A program made the translations under genes and the position numbers. Shown in pieces: positions 39,279 to 51,724 of a stretch of DNA of 64,000 bases. The number at the start of each line of letters is the position of its first letter. Position 1 is the stretch's first letter. The stretch lies in the NCBI RefSeq assembly GCF_037975245.1, contig NC_092565.1, positions 7,802,999 through 7,866,998 on the forward strand, read 5' to 3'. The notes beneath the pieces were generated by a model. That model was not told the origin of the DNA. It was given only the letters and a program-made list of their open reading frames with translations, and ran no database searches. The DNA is from Apostichopus japonicus. Taxonomy: Eukaryota > Echinodermata > Holothuroidea > Aspidochirotida > Stichopodidae.

Positions 39279-41140
39279 AAAAATTACAAGTGTAATATAA
39301 ACAAATTACTTCACGAGTGATACCCAACATTACAACCAGCCCTGAGCATGCAACATGTGTGCAATGGCTTCCCACGTACATTTCCTGCAGCAATGTGTTT
39401 TAAGTATACCAGTATCTTACAAACATGTCAGAAATTCATTGCAGGTCCAATTTCTTTGCTGTCTCTACACACACCAAGTTCACAATACTACGTACGTTTA
39501 ACAAAGCAGAGCAAAGATTGGAAAATAACATGCATGCACAATGACTTAGTATATTTACTGGATATAAATATACTGCTAATAACCCGTGCAGGCAGTATGG
39601 AGAATGCTACTCAACATACAACACATACTGTAAAGTGCAGGCTGCCTGTATGTAACTGTGTAAATGTGGACTTTGAACAACAAGTTCCAGCAAACTGTTG
39701 GGAAGACAAATGCCACCCAATATGGCATAAATACTGATATATAATGAAGAAGAAAGCTATTAACACCAGTAGCGATATAAATACTCAATTAAACCAAAAG
39801 GAAGTCTACATCGATTCATAGTTATGAAGATGAAACGACACAACCTCCCGGAACCCTGGAATTCATTGGTCCAAACAATGTTACTTCTTCTTTCATTACA
39901 AATGGAATTGGATTAATCATTTCAAAGCAGATGATATTCTGAACTCGAACAGGAAATGAAACTGTAATCAAGATACCATTATTTTGGATAGAGCTCAGGT
40001 TCGGAAGTTCATGTACATGTATGGTAGAGACATTTCTAAACCATAAAGATTCAGATCAAAAATCAAAGCTTGCAAGAAGTACAGTGCAAACAGAAAATCT
40101 GAAACTAGTATTGACACTATATATCACCCTATATATCGTTTGACTAGAGCAAAACCTTACATTTACATATTCTACTGTTTATCACTCAAATACAGGGATG
40201 CATTCCATATCTACAGAAAACTTGCAGAATTTTGCTGGATTAAAATCTCAACTTTCTCTCAATTTATGCCACAATGAGTGAACATGTATCCTTGACCTGA
40301 AATGCATGGTGTGTTGCAAATCATTTTCTATTCCAACATACATACATTCCTACTCAGGTTTGACCTCTTACCTTAATCCTACACCACAAACAAAAAAGAG
40401 TACATTTGACTTCATACAATGAAAGTATGTTTGGAATGCAAGGATGGTTGTACACACATGCCACACCATGTACATACCATGACACCTTGTTTGAACTCAA
40501 ATTGTGCTGGGTTGGGCCCACATATGTTCATAGATCTACTTATTGTTTTCTTTTCTTTCAGTCAAGAATCAGTGGTTTTTGAATTATGTAAATACAGTAT
40601 TTCTGATATTTCTGATATTTAATGCAGGTTATTATCAAGATTACGTAAGAGGACATTTTTGGAAGTACCGTAAAACATAAATCCTCTCACAAGAAAAGTT
40701 AAATCTACAAACATTGGGAATTTGTTTTTTCTTCTTGCCATTGCCCATGTGATTTTTGAAGGAATACATATCTCAACCAGTTATAATCATTTCCCCCACT
40801 ACAAAGTTTTTCTTGGAAGTATTTAACAATTAAACGTAAAGTACATTCATGCTCTAAAAAAGAAGAAACTTTCTATACACTATGTATTTTGCCCAGTTTA
40901 TACAACAGGAACTTAAATAAGTCGTCCGACTTTTAATGGTCCACTTGACCACTCACTGTTTGGCAATTGGAAGATCAACTGGAGATCCTGTTATAGTTGT
41001 AACATTAACTTGCATTGTGTGGTCGTATAGTGTAAGTCAGAGATTTGTACTATGAGTAATACAGATCTAGCCCAGCCTGGGGTAAAAAGGAGACACAAAC
41101 CCAACCCAGCTAGCTTATGTGATAATAGTTGTCAACAAAA

Positions 41141-42055
41141 GTTACTCATTCAAGATTCCTACTGTAGCTAGCTTCTAGGGTTATCGTCTACAAGGATCAA
41201 CAAGTAGGCTTCTCATTCAACAGTTTGAAGTATTGCGATTATTATATTGTTTCAGATTGTCAAGGTATAAGTTACTCATTCAACATTCCTACTGTAGCTA
41301 CTAGGGTTTATCTACAAGGATCAACAAGTAGGCTTCTCATTCAACAGTTTGAAGTATTGTGATTATTCTATTGTTTCAGATTGTCAGGGTATAAGTTACT
41401 CATTCAACATTTCTACTGTAGCTACTAGGGTTTATCTACAAGGATCAACAAAAAAACTTCTCATTCAACAGTTTGAAGAATTGCGATTATTATATTGTTT
41501 CCGATTGTCAGGGTATAAGTTACTTATTCAACATTCCTACTGTAGCTACTAGGGATTATCTACAAGGATCAACAAGAAAGCTTCTCATTCAACAGTTTGA
41601 AGTATTATGATTATTCTATTGTTTCAGATTGTCAAGGTATAAGTTACTCATTCAACATTCCTACTGTAGCTACTAGCGTTATTATCTACAAGGATCAACA
41701 AATAAGCTTCTCATTCAACAGTTTGAAGTAGTGTGATTCTATTGTTTCAGATTGTCAGGGTATAAGTTACTCATTCAACATTCCTACTGTAGCTACTAGA
41801 GTTATTATCTACAAGGATCAACAAGTAAACTTCTCATTCATCAGTTTGAAGTATTGTGATTATTCTATTGTTTCAGATTGTCAAGGTATAAATTACTCAT
41901 TCAACATTCCTACTATAGCTAGCTACTAGGGTTATTGTCGACAATGATCAACAAATAAGCTTCTCATTCAACAGTTTGAAGTATAATGATTATTCTATTG
42001 TTTCAGATTGTCAAGGTATAAGTTACTCATTTAACATTCCTACTATAGCTCTGGT
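41141..42055. repeat. ~124-bp tandem array, 8 copies
   Basis: Copies of a unit beginning GTTACTCATTCAACATTCCT start near 41141, 41271, 41395, 41519, 41643, 41766, 41892 and 42022. The unit continues with CTACTGTAGCTACTAGGG, CTACAAGGATCAACAA, CTTCTCATTCAACAGTTTG and TTGTTTCAGATTGTCA. Spacing is 123-130 bp. Short frames spanning the array are by-products of the repeat. Each unit contains two CATTCAACA segments about 60 bp apart, so the unit itself may have arisen from a shorter duplication. Confidence 0.93.
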
Positions 42056-45000
42056 ATAATCTGCATCAACATCAGCAATGGAGAGCCTTTCAATAACATA
42101 ATATCATTGTGGCCAAAGTATCACTTACAAAGTGCTCAACAGTATATTCGAATCCTGCTTTTCCTGGAGTATGATTTACGAGAGCCAACAAAACAAACTT
42201 GATCTACGGTACTAATTATTGCAACTAGAGTTACAGTACACCTATAGCATGCCAAAGTATGACTTCATTTCATGTCAAACGCCACACTATGAAACCAGAA
42301 TGATTATGTGACATAAAACTCTCTGCAACCAGTGTTCATGCGTTAAGTTTGCATGACAAAGAGATACATATACATACTATGTATTCAGCCCCACTTAAAT
42401 GCCCAAACTGCATTTCAAATACTATAGACTTGTTACAATGTGTTTCACCCTCACCTATTGTTGGATACATATATTTGCGCCATGCATTTGTACAAATAGT
42501 ACAGCTACACCATGCACTGACCAGCACAGCCTTCTCTTATGTAGAGTGATCCTTTTGCCATGCTTACAGAAACAACCCAAGGTTGTCATCTTTTGACCTC
42601 CAAATTTTTATTTTTGCCTGAGTTAAAAAATGAAGATAGTTACTGGTAGTGATAAGGAGGGTTTCAGTCCTCTTTGGTGTATCAATGACACCAGTGAGGG
42701 TACCTATGTTTCTCTCAAATGTCCTCCAATTTGTAGGGGTTTCACTGTATTTTGATCTCACTTTACTGGCACTTTCCATGAGTAAGGAGTCATCAGGACT
42801 TTAGATTATTTCTTTAACATCCTTTATTTCTAAACTAGGCCTAATACATCTCCACTCAAGGCTATAACAAGATATAAAATCCATGGTATAAAATTAATGA
42901 GGGATAACATGTATATATCATTTAAAGCACCCAGAGATTTCATTCAAGGTTAAGATCTATGTGAGGTAAGTGCTTTCCCAGCATTCCCTAGGTCCCTCCC
43001 TCCCTCCCTCTCCCTCCCCATGGGTTTTCATTTATGGTCATATCAAGGACATCACAGACATACATGCTTTGTCATTGCATGATAGGCTCATAAAAAAAAA
43101 TTAAAAAGTCATTATGTGCTCATGTCATGAAAATGGACAAAATGTTCACTAGCCATTTATGAACTGAATTCTAAAGGACATTCTAATAATTCCAACTTAA
43201 AAGTTCCCAACTCTTCACACAACCTTTACTGCTATCTGCAAAACAGTTTACCTACGTAACAAAACATAGCTTGTAAACAAGATTCTGGGAGTAGGGTTTC
43301 CAGCTTACAACTTTCAACTAAAATTGCTGATACTGAAAGTCCAGTTACCAATATGGAAGTAGGGGATTGAAAAGTGAGTTGTCCCTCTTTGACCACTTCA
43401 GATACTGAGTGTCAAACAGCCGATGGAAGCATCAAACTGTCCATCAGCTTTCAAAGAGTGATGGCCAATAACTGATAATTGTTTCAAATACACTTTAGGA
43501 CTGATGTGATCAAGTTGTCATTACAATCATTTTTTAAATGTAGTCAATTAAAAGATTTGCAAACCATTCCCCCCCCCCCCTCAGCCCCCCCCCCCTTTGC
43601 AAAACAGAGCTCTATAAATATATAGCCATTTTTCACATATACATTTTCTTTTCTTTGTTCTTTCTTATATGAGAAACAGGTGTCAGTTCCACTTTCTTTA
43701 TGTTGTGACATTGTATCTACAGAAGCTGTAAATGGCCCTCTACACACTAAGAATTAGCAATTTACCACATCAGAAGCCTGTTATCCCATTTTGATCAGTT
43801 ATGATCAGTTTAGGATTAACCACTAAAACATTAACAAGATCTAGATTTCATCTCACTACTAAAACAATAACACATATTATATACTCTCTCTTTGAAAGAT
43901 TCTTTAAATGCAAAGCTCATATCCTTTCAATATATATTCTTTTTATTCGTTGTTCCCCCAAAAAAGACTACAATCTTGTTGTTAACCGAGAGCTAAGCAG
44001 TTTCTTTTTGGTTCGAAAAAAGAAACAATGAGCAATAAATAATGCAGTGCGCATGTCTTTGTTTAAATACTGCTTACATTATTGTAACTCATTGATGACT
44101 CATCACTGATATATATATTCCGTGGCAACTGGACAGTGGTCAAAGTCATAGAGCTAATTAATTCACTTTGATAGCAACCATCTGTTCCTGCCTCATTCCA
44201 GACTGTTTATCATACACAGCATTGTTACGAACACAGGATTCTGCCTCCGGGGATGCAATGTTTTAACCGCATAGACAAAATCTTCACAAACTTCTATTTT
44301 TGAGAAATAAACACCACGTACACACATTCACAACTAGGCCTATGGCAAACATATCAAAACTCAATTTGCATGAACATCTTTCTTTCTTTTAAAAAAGTCA
44401 CCACCCTTCCTCCAAAGAACCAACCTTTCTTTGAACCCACAGATGATTGAATTTGTTTGCAAACATATAAATCATAACATTGAAGGTAAGGTACAGGGTT
44501 AGCAGGATTCCATTACAGAAACTTTCAAGCTAAAAATAGTCAATGATGCGTTTCCAAATTTCCTGTGATCTGATTGGCTAATAATCCCTTACCTATTGTC
44601 TGAGAACATTCTTGCATGCTCAATAAACAAAGTAGGTTGTGTTGTTTAAAAACAATAACTTGTAACAGTTTCTTACCCCTGTGTAGAGACAGCAAAGTTT
44701 GTACTATAGGCTATCATATGTGTGCACTCAAATATCATGTTAGGCCTTGTTGACAACACATTTCCACAAAAAGCAATAGAAGTTGTAGTTGACTTGCTTT
44801 AAGAATATCCCCCTAATATATGAGTCCTTGATTTGATCACAAAATGTTATGAGTTGAGACAATTTATTAATTTTGTGGGAAGCTTAAATCTCGGATACTG
44901 AAAGGGATTTTTCACCTCACAGTATGTTTGTTCCCTCTGCACTGAGAGTTGTGTAAGTAGAATGTGCATTCAAACCACAGTAATTTCTTCACTGCAAACT

Positions 45001-45732
45001 TTTTCGCTGTCCCGTTGACCACATGCTTTAGGTACTTGTTTTTTGTGTACAACGTTCATATTACAGATTGAGTTTTTTAATTGACATAGCCTAAAAAGTT
45101 ATTTACATACTGTAATGGGAAAAGGGTCGGATCTGGCTACAGTTGGGCCGACTTTCCTATATTGGTTTGTGAAAAGGAAATCTTCAACTTTGAATAAAAC
45201 TTATGAATAAAATTTGCATTGGGTAACTGTTAATGGTAACTTATGACACAGGGTTCATAAAAGTTGTGAACAAGTACCAGGCCTTTTGAGGTGCGTGTTC
45301 TTGTGTCTTTGAGATCTACAAGTTATATCTAAAACTACAAAATTTAACAGGGCTCATTAAAATCAGTTAAAAGTGCAGTATTTTTATTCTTGCATTTCCC
45401 TCTAGGCGCTGTTGTGCTTTACATTGATTCCCGACATCACAGCTTATTCATAGCCTGTAACATTTTAACAGACGCTATGTAAGGGAGTTGTATCACATGT
45501 AGCAGTATGTATTGCGTGATGTTTAGGCCAGCATATATGGTACTGTAACTAATCTATGGTAAATTTCCCGCTGTGCAATTTGACAGTTATTTTGTTGTTG
45601 TATATCAGTTACAGGTTTCATCATTTGAGTTTTCTTTTGTGCATATTACAGACCTATCACTATAGGCTTCCTTTGTGCACGAGCCATTGTGTTGTCATGG
45701 GTCATTATAGCTAGGTTTTGTGTTCCTGTACA

Positions 45733-45905
45733 GGTATTTTAATATGTATGTTTACATGGAGGACTGGGGGACGCAAGTTTTTCCTAAGCGGACAAAAACA
45801 GACGTTGCGCCCCGCGGTCGCAACTTTTTAAATCCTAGTAACAATACTGCACTGTTATCAACTTCTGCACTAGAGGCAAAAAGAAAAACCCCAGTACGGA
45901 TTTGA
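45733..45905 (+). other. CpG-containing open frame of uncertain status
   Basis: After a plausible acceptor (TTCCTGTACAG ending at 45732) an open frame runs to TGA at 45903-45905. From its second ATG it gives a 49-residue basic peptide (MEDWGTQVFPKRTK...). CpG density is locally raised (GTTGCGCCCCGCGGTCGCAA), unlike the surrounding AT-rich DNA. An ATTAAA follows the stop at 45909. It could be a terminal exon, a retrocopy scrap or chance. I recognise no domain. Confidence 0.2.
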
Positions 45906-48329
45906 GTATTAAAATGCCATAGTTTCAATCCAATTGAACATTGATGATGATTAAAAGAGCATTTTTGGTGGTTTTCATCATGTTATTGTTCGTTAGTCAT
46001 TCACATTGAGTATTCACAATGATCTAGAAATCCAACTGGTCTCTTTACAATTCCGTACCTTTGTACAGGGAATAAAATGTACAAAGAAGAATAAGCCTCA
46101 TAGTGGGAGGAATAGTAACATGATCTTCTGAATTGAGTTTGGTAACTACCATTATGAGAGGCCTCAAAACTGTAACCTCATTAATGTCTTTCTAGTAGTT
46201 ACTTGAACTCAGATATTGTGAATAAGTTTTCAACTTACTCTGAAAGATTGAGGGATTCATAGCAATCTGTATCTGATATAATAATGAAATGTGTTTCAGG
46301 TCCCCGCCCCCCCTTCAAAAACAAAAAAACAAAGATGCCACATGATATTTGTACCAATCATGAATTGATCATAAAATTGCACTTTACATCACACTTGAAT
46401 GACCTTGCCGACATCTTACGGATTAAATTGGTGCTGTTCTCCTCTACCATGGTAAGTGTAAAATAAATGTAAACACGACCTCGGCTTCATCTCAAAAAAC
46501 ATAATCACAATCATACGTAAATATACATTCCTGCAACATAAGTATATATTTACATTGATCACAACAATACAGGTGGACTCATCAGCCCAAAACAACCTTA
46601 CCATTGATCAATGGAAGGGGTACTAACTGCTTTCCAAGACTGTACCTTCACTAACTTACCAAATCAATGAAGTCCTTCAATTGATGCTAATAAGATTACA
46701 ATGTGCAGTGTTTGCTGTTCCACTCACATGGGTAGGTTATGCTTTCCATTCCCAGCCCAATCTTGAACTGCACAGTGGTTTGAAAAACTTTGGCTTATTT
46801 CTCCTTCTGGCCAAACCATGGCTACTTGTAAATCCTTACTTTTTAAAATTTGCTGAACCAATGGGAGAGAAAAGAGATGACCCAAAATGGTGTCTTATTT
46901 TTGGTGCAGGCAGCAGAATTCTTCTGAATAGAAAGTTTCAGGAACAAGATTAAAGTTGATCAAAAGATTGGAGTAATAGTTTGTTTTCATAGCAAGGAAC
47001 AAACCCATGCCGTGGAAAGTCGTATCTAGTCTACACTTTAAGTGCTTTATCTTTTGTTCAAATAACTGTCACTGCCACTTGAAAAGTTTGTGTTTAGAGT
47101 TTCAATTTATCCGAGAGACTGTTACCATTACCTTCTCTTTGTTGAAACTGCCTGCCTCATCACAGATGATGTAACGGAGATAAATAACTCGAGAAAGTTA
47201 CTTTATGAACATGAATTTATTGTCTTCTACGTGTACCTAACAGGGGAATTCCCATCCCCTTTTCATTCTTGAATAAGTTAGTTAGGTCCAACATTGTCAA
47301 AGTTCATCAAAAGACGTCAATGACAACACATTACGAGTGAGACTTGCTGCTAGATGCTCGCAAACAAATCTTGAAACTGATTTGTACAAGAAACACAAGA
47401 AAGGAGATGGTAGTGGGAAGAAATGTAAACATGAATGTTTATTATATCGTTCATATCATGCAACATTCCTATGAGTTTAATAGTACTTAACTTATTTAAG
47501 TAAACATACATATAAATCATTACTTTAGCTCTCTGCTGGTAAAGTAGTTCCTTTCTGAGCGTAATAAACAGTAAATGTTGCATAATAACATTTTTTGAAG
47601 CAGACAGTTTGATGATCTTATGTTCCAGTAATATTAGGTAATTGAGCCCAAAAATATTCCTCAAAATGAGGAAATAGATAATAATGAGTATTCTTACTAA
47701 GTGCCAGTAATATTCAGCCATGGCCTAAGCTTAAAATAAAGGGTAATAAGAATTTCTATGCACTGTTTGAGACATACAATATAGTCCATGTGAACCTTCA
47801 TTTTATTTGTACTTAAGTTTGAATATCTGAACGCTGGAAATAAGTCTGTACATAACATTACCAAAAATCATTAATGTAGGGAAATAGTTAACACATGTTG
47901 GTGTGTTTTTAGTTTTAGCAGGGCTATAGAACTACTTTTACATCAAGTATATCCTCAGAGTAAAGTTTACAGTCCTGGTAGCCTATCATGACATTACTGT
48001 GTAAAGTCATTATTTTCTTGCCAAAATTAAGTTTCAGATCATTTTTCTTACATCATGGATATACTTAACACTTTAAATAAAAAAACCACAAATTCTAACA
48101 AAGGAAACAACAGAAAAGACTGATCGTTTTCAACTTAAGAAAACAAACGTAATGCTATAGCTGCACTATTTGCTTAAAGCTCAAAACTTTTTTCTCTAGC
48201 TAGTCTAAATTCACCTTAACAGCCTAGCATTTTCAATTGCTGATAATAATTGACCAAAATTATATGGCCTCACCCTAAAGAAACACACATGTAAGGCCAT
48301 TTTTCCCTACAAAACACCTTCCCCATTAA

Positions 48330-49340
48330 AATTAATCTATTCGCTCGCTGTCAACGACACACACAGCGCTCTGACGCCAAGTTGACCTGGCTGAAGCGAA
48401 GTACAGAGGACTATCTCATTAATGTAGCGGACATATTGGCTTGGTTAGGCTTACTACTACACGTACACAACGGGTAAGCGTGGCATATTATTACATACTC
48501 GCAAACCCGTACTACATGCCACACAATGCACCAACTACATTACGGTGACCACTACGAAACATTACAATGACCGCTCATTAAAAACATCACAAAAACAACA
48601 TTCGTATCTCTACACACTGGGATAATTCGATACAAATTTAAACATGAATGATGTGAAAACATGAATAGAATTCTATGTTACTTACCGCCATGTGTTAATC
48701 GTGGAAATTGATCACAAAATTCTCATCATTTTCTAAACGGTCATCGGTTAAGTCCAGTCGATGTGTAGTCATTTATGCTGTTGGGGAAGGTGACCTCGAA
48801 CTTCGTCACTTCGCATTGATCATGGGCTTAACCCTCGATGCATTACTGAACCCCTAGCTACCTGAAAATTAATCAAAGCGCATTTACAACATGATTCTCA
48901 AACAAGTATTAAAGAGATAGTCTGTTAACCGCAAATCCCTTCTCGCTATTCAAAGAGTCGAAATAATGAGTAGGAAAAGAATAAAATTCCTTGAATTTTA
49001 CGAAATGTTGATGAGTTTTTCGTTTCATTGACGTATATCAAACTGCGAATACTGCTACTACGTTCAATAGTAAGATATCACCGGAAGTTTAAATTGGTAG
49101 AATACCCATGTGACCTCTATATGTAGCGTAGCATGATATTTTGTATACTTTTGTGGCCTCCGTTAAAGGGGTAGTCTCACAGAGGTGTACGGAACTTAGT
49201 GAAGATAAATTCATTTTCCATACGCTAAGAGAGCGCGGCAAAGTCCGCGGGGTAATTCTCCTTTTGAAAGTTTCTACGTGCACAACGAGAATGAAAGCGC
49301 GTCACTTCTGTGGGGAAGAATGGATGGAATTTAATAACTA
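48330..49340. promoter_or_regulatory. CpG-richer interval, candidate promoter region
   Basis: CpG-containing words are clearly more frequent here than in the preceding 30 kb (for example near 48350-48375, 48412-48500, 48740-48845 and 49200-49260). A minus-strand splice donor lies inside. No long coding frame is convincing on either strand. A promoter for the minus-strand gene, perhaps bidirectional, fits. The initiator and TATA elements are not resolved. Confidence 0.3.
48686..48780 (-). other. Candidate 5' exon with splice donor (minus strand)
   Basis: On the minus strand the sequence ...AACACATGGCG|GTAAGTAAC has a near-perfect 5' splice site, with the exon ending at 48686 and GT at 48685-48684. 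The surrounding DNA is richer in CpG than the flanks. If spliced to the acceptor at 10901, the ATG at the exon end would read ATG-GCG-TAA, a two-codon uORF, leaving the main start unaffected. The 5' limit given (48780) is arbitrary. Linkage to the zinc-finger gene is inference. Confidence 0.35.
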
Positions 49341-49360
49341 CGAGAATATGTAGCGAGTAG

Positions 49361-50873
49361 CGTTGACCTTAAAGTTGAATGTAGATCACGATTTGCAACG
49401 GAAATGAAAAATTGACGAATAATGACGCATAGTTTTTGCGAGTTTTTGCTGGGTAATGTAGCAAACACACATGAATGCACGCGTTCTGCTCTCTTGAGCC
49501 TGCTGTATACCTATAAATTTGGTCCAAAAATAAGGTCAAGGACGTTTTGTGGGTGCAGGTTTGAATGATCACGTTTTCAACAGAGGTTTGAATAACAGCT
49601 CGTTATCACAATTTAGCACTGGGTGAACGGAAGCCCTCGTTAGGAGATTTGGAGTTTCATTGTTTTCGTTTTTTTGTATTTATATTTTAATTTGTTTTTA
49701 TTAAAGTTCATAATAGTATACTTAATAAACATTAATAAATATAATAATGCTGGACAACTTATAGAGTTTAGAGCATGAATTGTCTCACTGAGTTAATTCC
49801 TTTAATCCTTAGAAGATTCGATGGAATCCATTTTTTGGACATAATCTAGCATTTCAACTACCTCCCCATCATCTTCACACTCTGCTATGGAACTCCTGCA
49901 GTTTCACGTAAGTTTGCCCATGTATGTGCATAACGTCAGGTGAGGGACTGTGGGTTTCGGGTTGTTTCACAGGCGATTGCTGTCAACGATTATCTTCTTT
50001 GAGAAAGTACCTTTTTTTGGAAGGGTGTAACCAGTGTTCCCCCATAGCAGGCTCAGTCCCCTTGTGTATCACTAAGCACACTCCCCGCTCTGTAAATACG
50101 CCCAACAGAGGACATGGGAAGCATGCATGCAGTGGCGCCATACATGTTCTGCTGTTCTTGACTCTGCCCTGTATAAGACAAATCCATATAAAGCGAAGTT
50201 TCCTCGGTCTAAATGATTTCGTGTTTTAATCAGTTTTGATAAGTCTTTCATATATATTGTAGTATGGGGCTTAAAAAAAAGTTTTAAAAAATAATAATAA
50301 TAATATGAAATAATATCATGAAGTATACAATTTTCGTATATGAGGAATGAAATCAATGCCATTTCATGATTTCGTAATAAATTATGATGATTGCGTAAGT
50401 CTCTATATCATGTGCTGAGATAAAACTTTCTCAATTCTGGTATAATAATTGAAGCAATTATTTTGAAGACGGGCGCCATCAGTTCATCGCATAGCACTTT
50501 AGCGGTTCCGCGTTGTCGCCGTATAATGCGTTCTCGGGAATGCGCCATACAAGGTCAATGACACTCGTTAGAATGCAAAAAGACCCCCACCCCGCCCCCC
50601 CCCCACACACACACCCTGAAAGCATTGAAATGTTAGTGTTGTATTAGTTGGCATTTTTTGGCATATGTAAGCTGTAATTGGTAGTGTTATCAGATTATAA
50701 TTCCTTCCAAGTATGCGACAACGTTTTCGTTGCTGCTAACTTTGTTCTAACTTTTAACTAACGGTAAGCGTTATCTCATGGAGTCTGACGTTGTCGAATT
50801 TTCTACCACATAAACGTATCACCATTAGTGACTACTGTACATTGGTTGGTTGTGTCGAGCACGCATCGTAGAA
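49361..50873. other. Gene-free interval
   Basis: No recognisable gene. The interval contains AT-rich DNA, a small CpG cluster at about 50465-50560 (GGGCGCCATC, TTCCGCGTTGTCGCCG, GCGTTCTCGGGAATGCGCC) and a C10 tract at 50595-50604 followed by a CA run. The CpG cluster could belong to a promoter for the frame starting at about 50875. Confidence 0.4.
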
Positions 50874-50874
50874 A

Positions 50875-51240
50875 GACGTTCTGGCTACGTTGTTTTGTAA
50901 TAAACTACCTAGTACTGATACATCCTTGATTGAGCAATGTTATTTAGCCAAACAAAAACGTCGTTTTCTCGAGAATAAGAGAGTGATTAAGAACTTGATG
51001 CAACAATTTACTATTATTTCTTGTACAACATTAATGCGCGTTCCTGTTCAAAACAGTCACCATGTTATGCGCAAGACGGTCAATCACTTCACTAACGGGG
51101 AGTTTTTCAAATGTGATGATTGCCTTTTTCAAAATATGAATTCCTTAGAATGCTTTCTCGAGAAGGCGTATTCTGTGCCTCGAATAGATTGCGCTGATAG
51201 AAACATGAGAAAAATTAGTAATTTGCGTAACTTCATATAG
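50875..51240 (+). CDS. Unrecognised open frame, possible exon
   Basis: The frame is open from just after a TAG near 50872 to TAG at 51238-51240, about 121 codons. There is no ATG near its beginning; the first is about 42 codons in (LMQQF). If real it is therefore an exon entered by splicing, or a protein of about 80 residues. Codons include many with CpG (CGT, CGC, ACG, CGA, GCG), unlike the AT-rich surroundings, and the peptide is not low-complexity. It has a CDDC pair (FFKCDDCLF) and a basic N-terminal part (KQKRRFLENKRVIK). I recognise no family. Alternatives are a decayed transposon gene or chance. Confidence 0.25.
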   Translation, partial: DVLATLFCNKLPSTDTSLIEQCYLAKQKRRFLENKRVIKNLMQQFTIISCTTLMRVPVQNSHHVMRKTVNHFTNGEFFKCDDCLFQNMNSLECFLEKAYSVPRIDCADRNMRKISNLRNFI

Positions 51241-51243
51241 CTG

Positions 51244-51724
51244 TTATTCACATTCCAAAATAGTCATACAGTATATTTACTAACCGTGTCAATGTGGAGT
51301 TGCCACATGTGTCACGAAGTTGATGGCGGTCTATACATTTACACTCTTTAAAATGATATTTGACTAATCGATGACGATATTGCTTCCACACTTTGTTATA
51401 AATTGTCTATACTGATTTGTGGAAACCACATCCCTGCAGCGTGTTTTATCGCAAGGATCATCATTTCTTGAAGGTGAATTCGCTGTATGGAATGTGTCTG
51501 AATGGCAGTACCGGAGATAAAGATGTCATCATGACATGTGAATCCTTCTGTCGCTCTTTCACTCCCCATCACCTCCAACTCTCTCCACCTCTCTGTCTCT
51601 GGACACTTCTCGACACCGGAGAGTGAAAAAGTTACGTTACCTCAAATTAGCAGTTTCGTCGGGGATTCCCGTCTACAAGTTTCTTCCTTCAACTTTTCTT
51701 GGGAATCAGCGCCTCGATATTTTG
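51244..51724. other. Gene-free interval before the hAT cluster
   Basis: No recognisable coding region, although the DNA is less AT-rich than the left half of the window. Short overlapping frames on both strands around 51.4-51.7 kb lack domains. The interval ends at the 8-bp target duplication of the hAT-like element. Confidence 0.4.

Larger units (their letters stand above)
10903..48685. other. Long stretch without recognisable genes; possible first intron of the zinc-finger gene
   Basis: No frame in this interval shows a recognisable protein domain or a convincing exon pair. It is bounded by a minus-strand acceptor near 10901 and a minus-strand donor at 48685, so it may be a single ~38-kb first intron; that link is inference. 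It holds AT-rich DNA, the tandem arrays and duplications listed separately, and twelve homopolymer C or G runs of 8 or more, ten of them C on the plus strand. Nothing could be assigned in 10.9-15.0, 15.8-21.0, 21.3-25.8, 27.7-36.7, 38.6-39.1, 39.3-41.1 and 42.1-48.6 kb, apart from simple repeats and possible transposon scraps. Confidence 0.45.

Noticed and set aside
41349-41552. 67-codon frame with an internal peptide repeat
   Set aside because: It is entirely inside the 124-bp tandem array; the unit length varies (123-130 bp), so no frame is maintained across copies.
46681-46953. 90-codon plus-strand frame with hydrophobic stretches
   Set aside because: No recognisable family, no supporting splice sites that I could see, and AT-rich composition equal to surrounding non-coding DNA.
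49089-49353. Overlapping frames on both strands in the CpG-richer interval
   Set aside because: Length of 60-70 codons on both strands of the same DNA is expected in less AT-rich sequence; no domain found.
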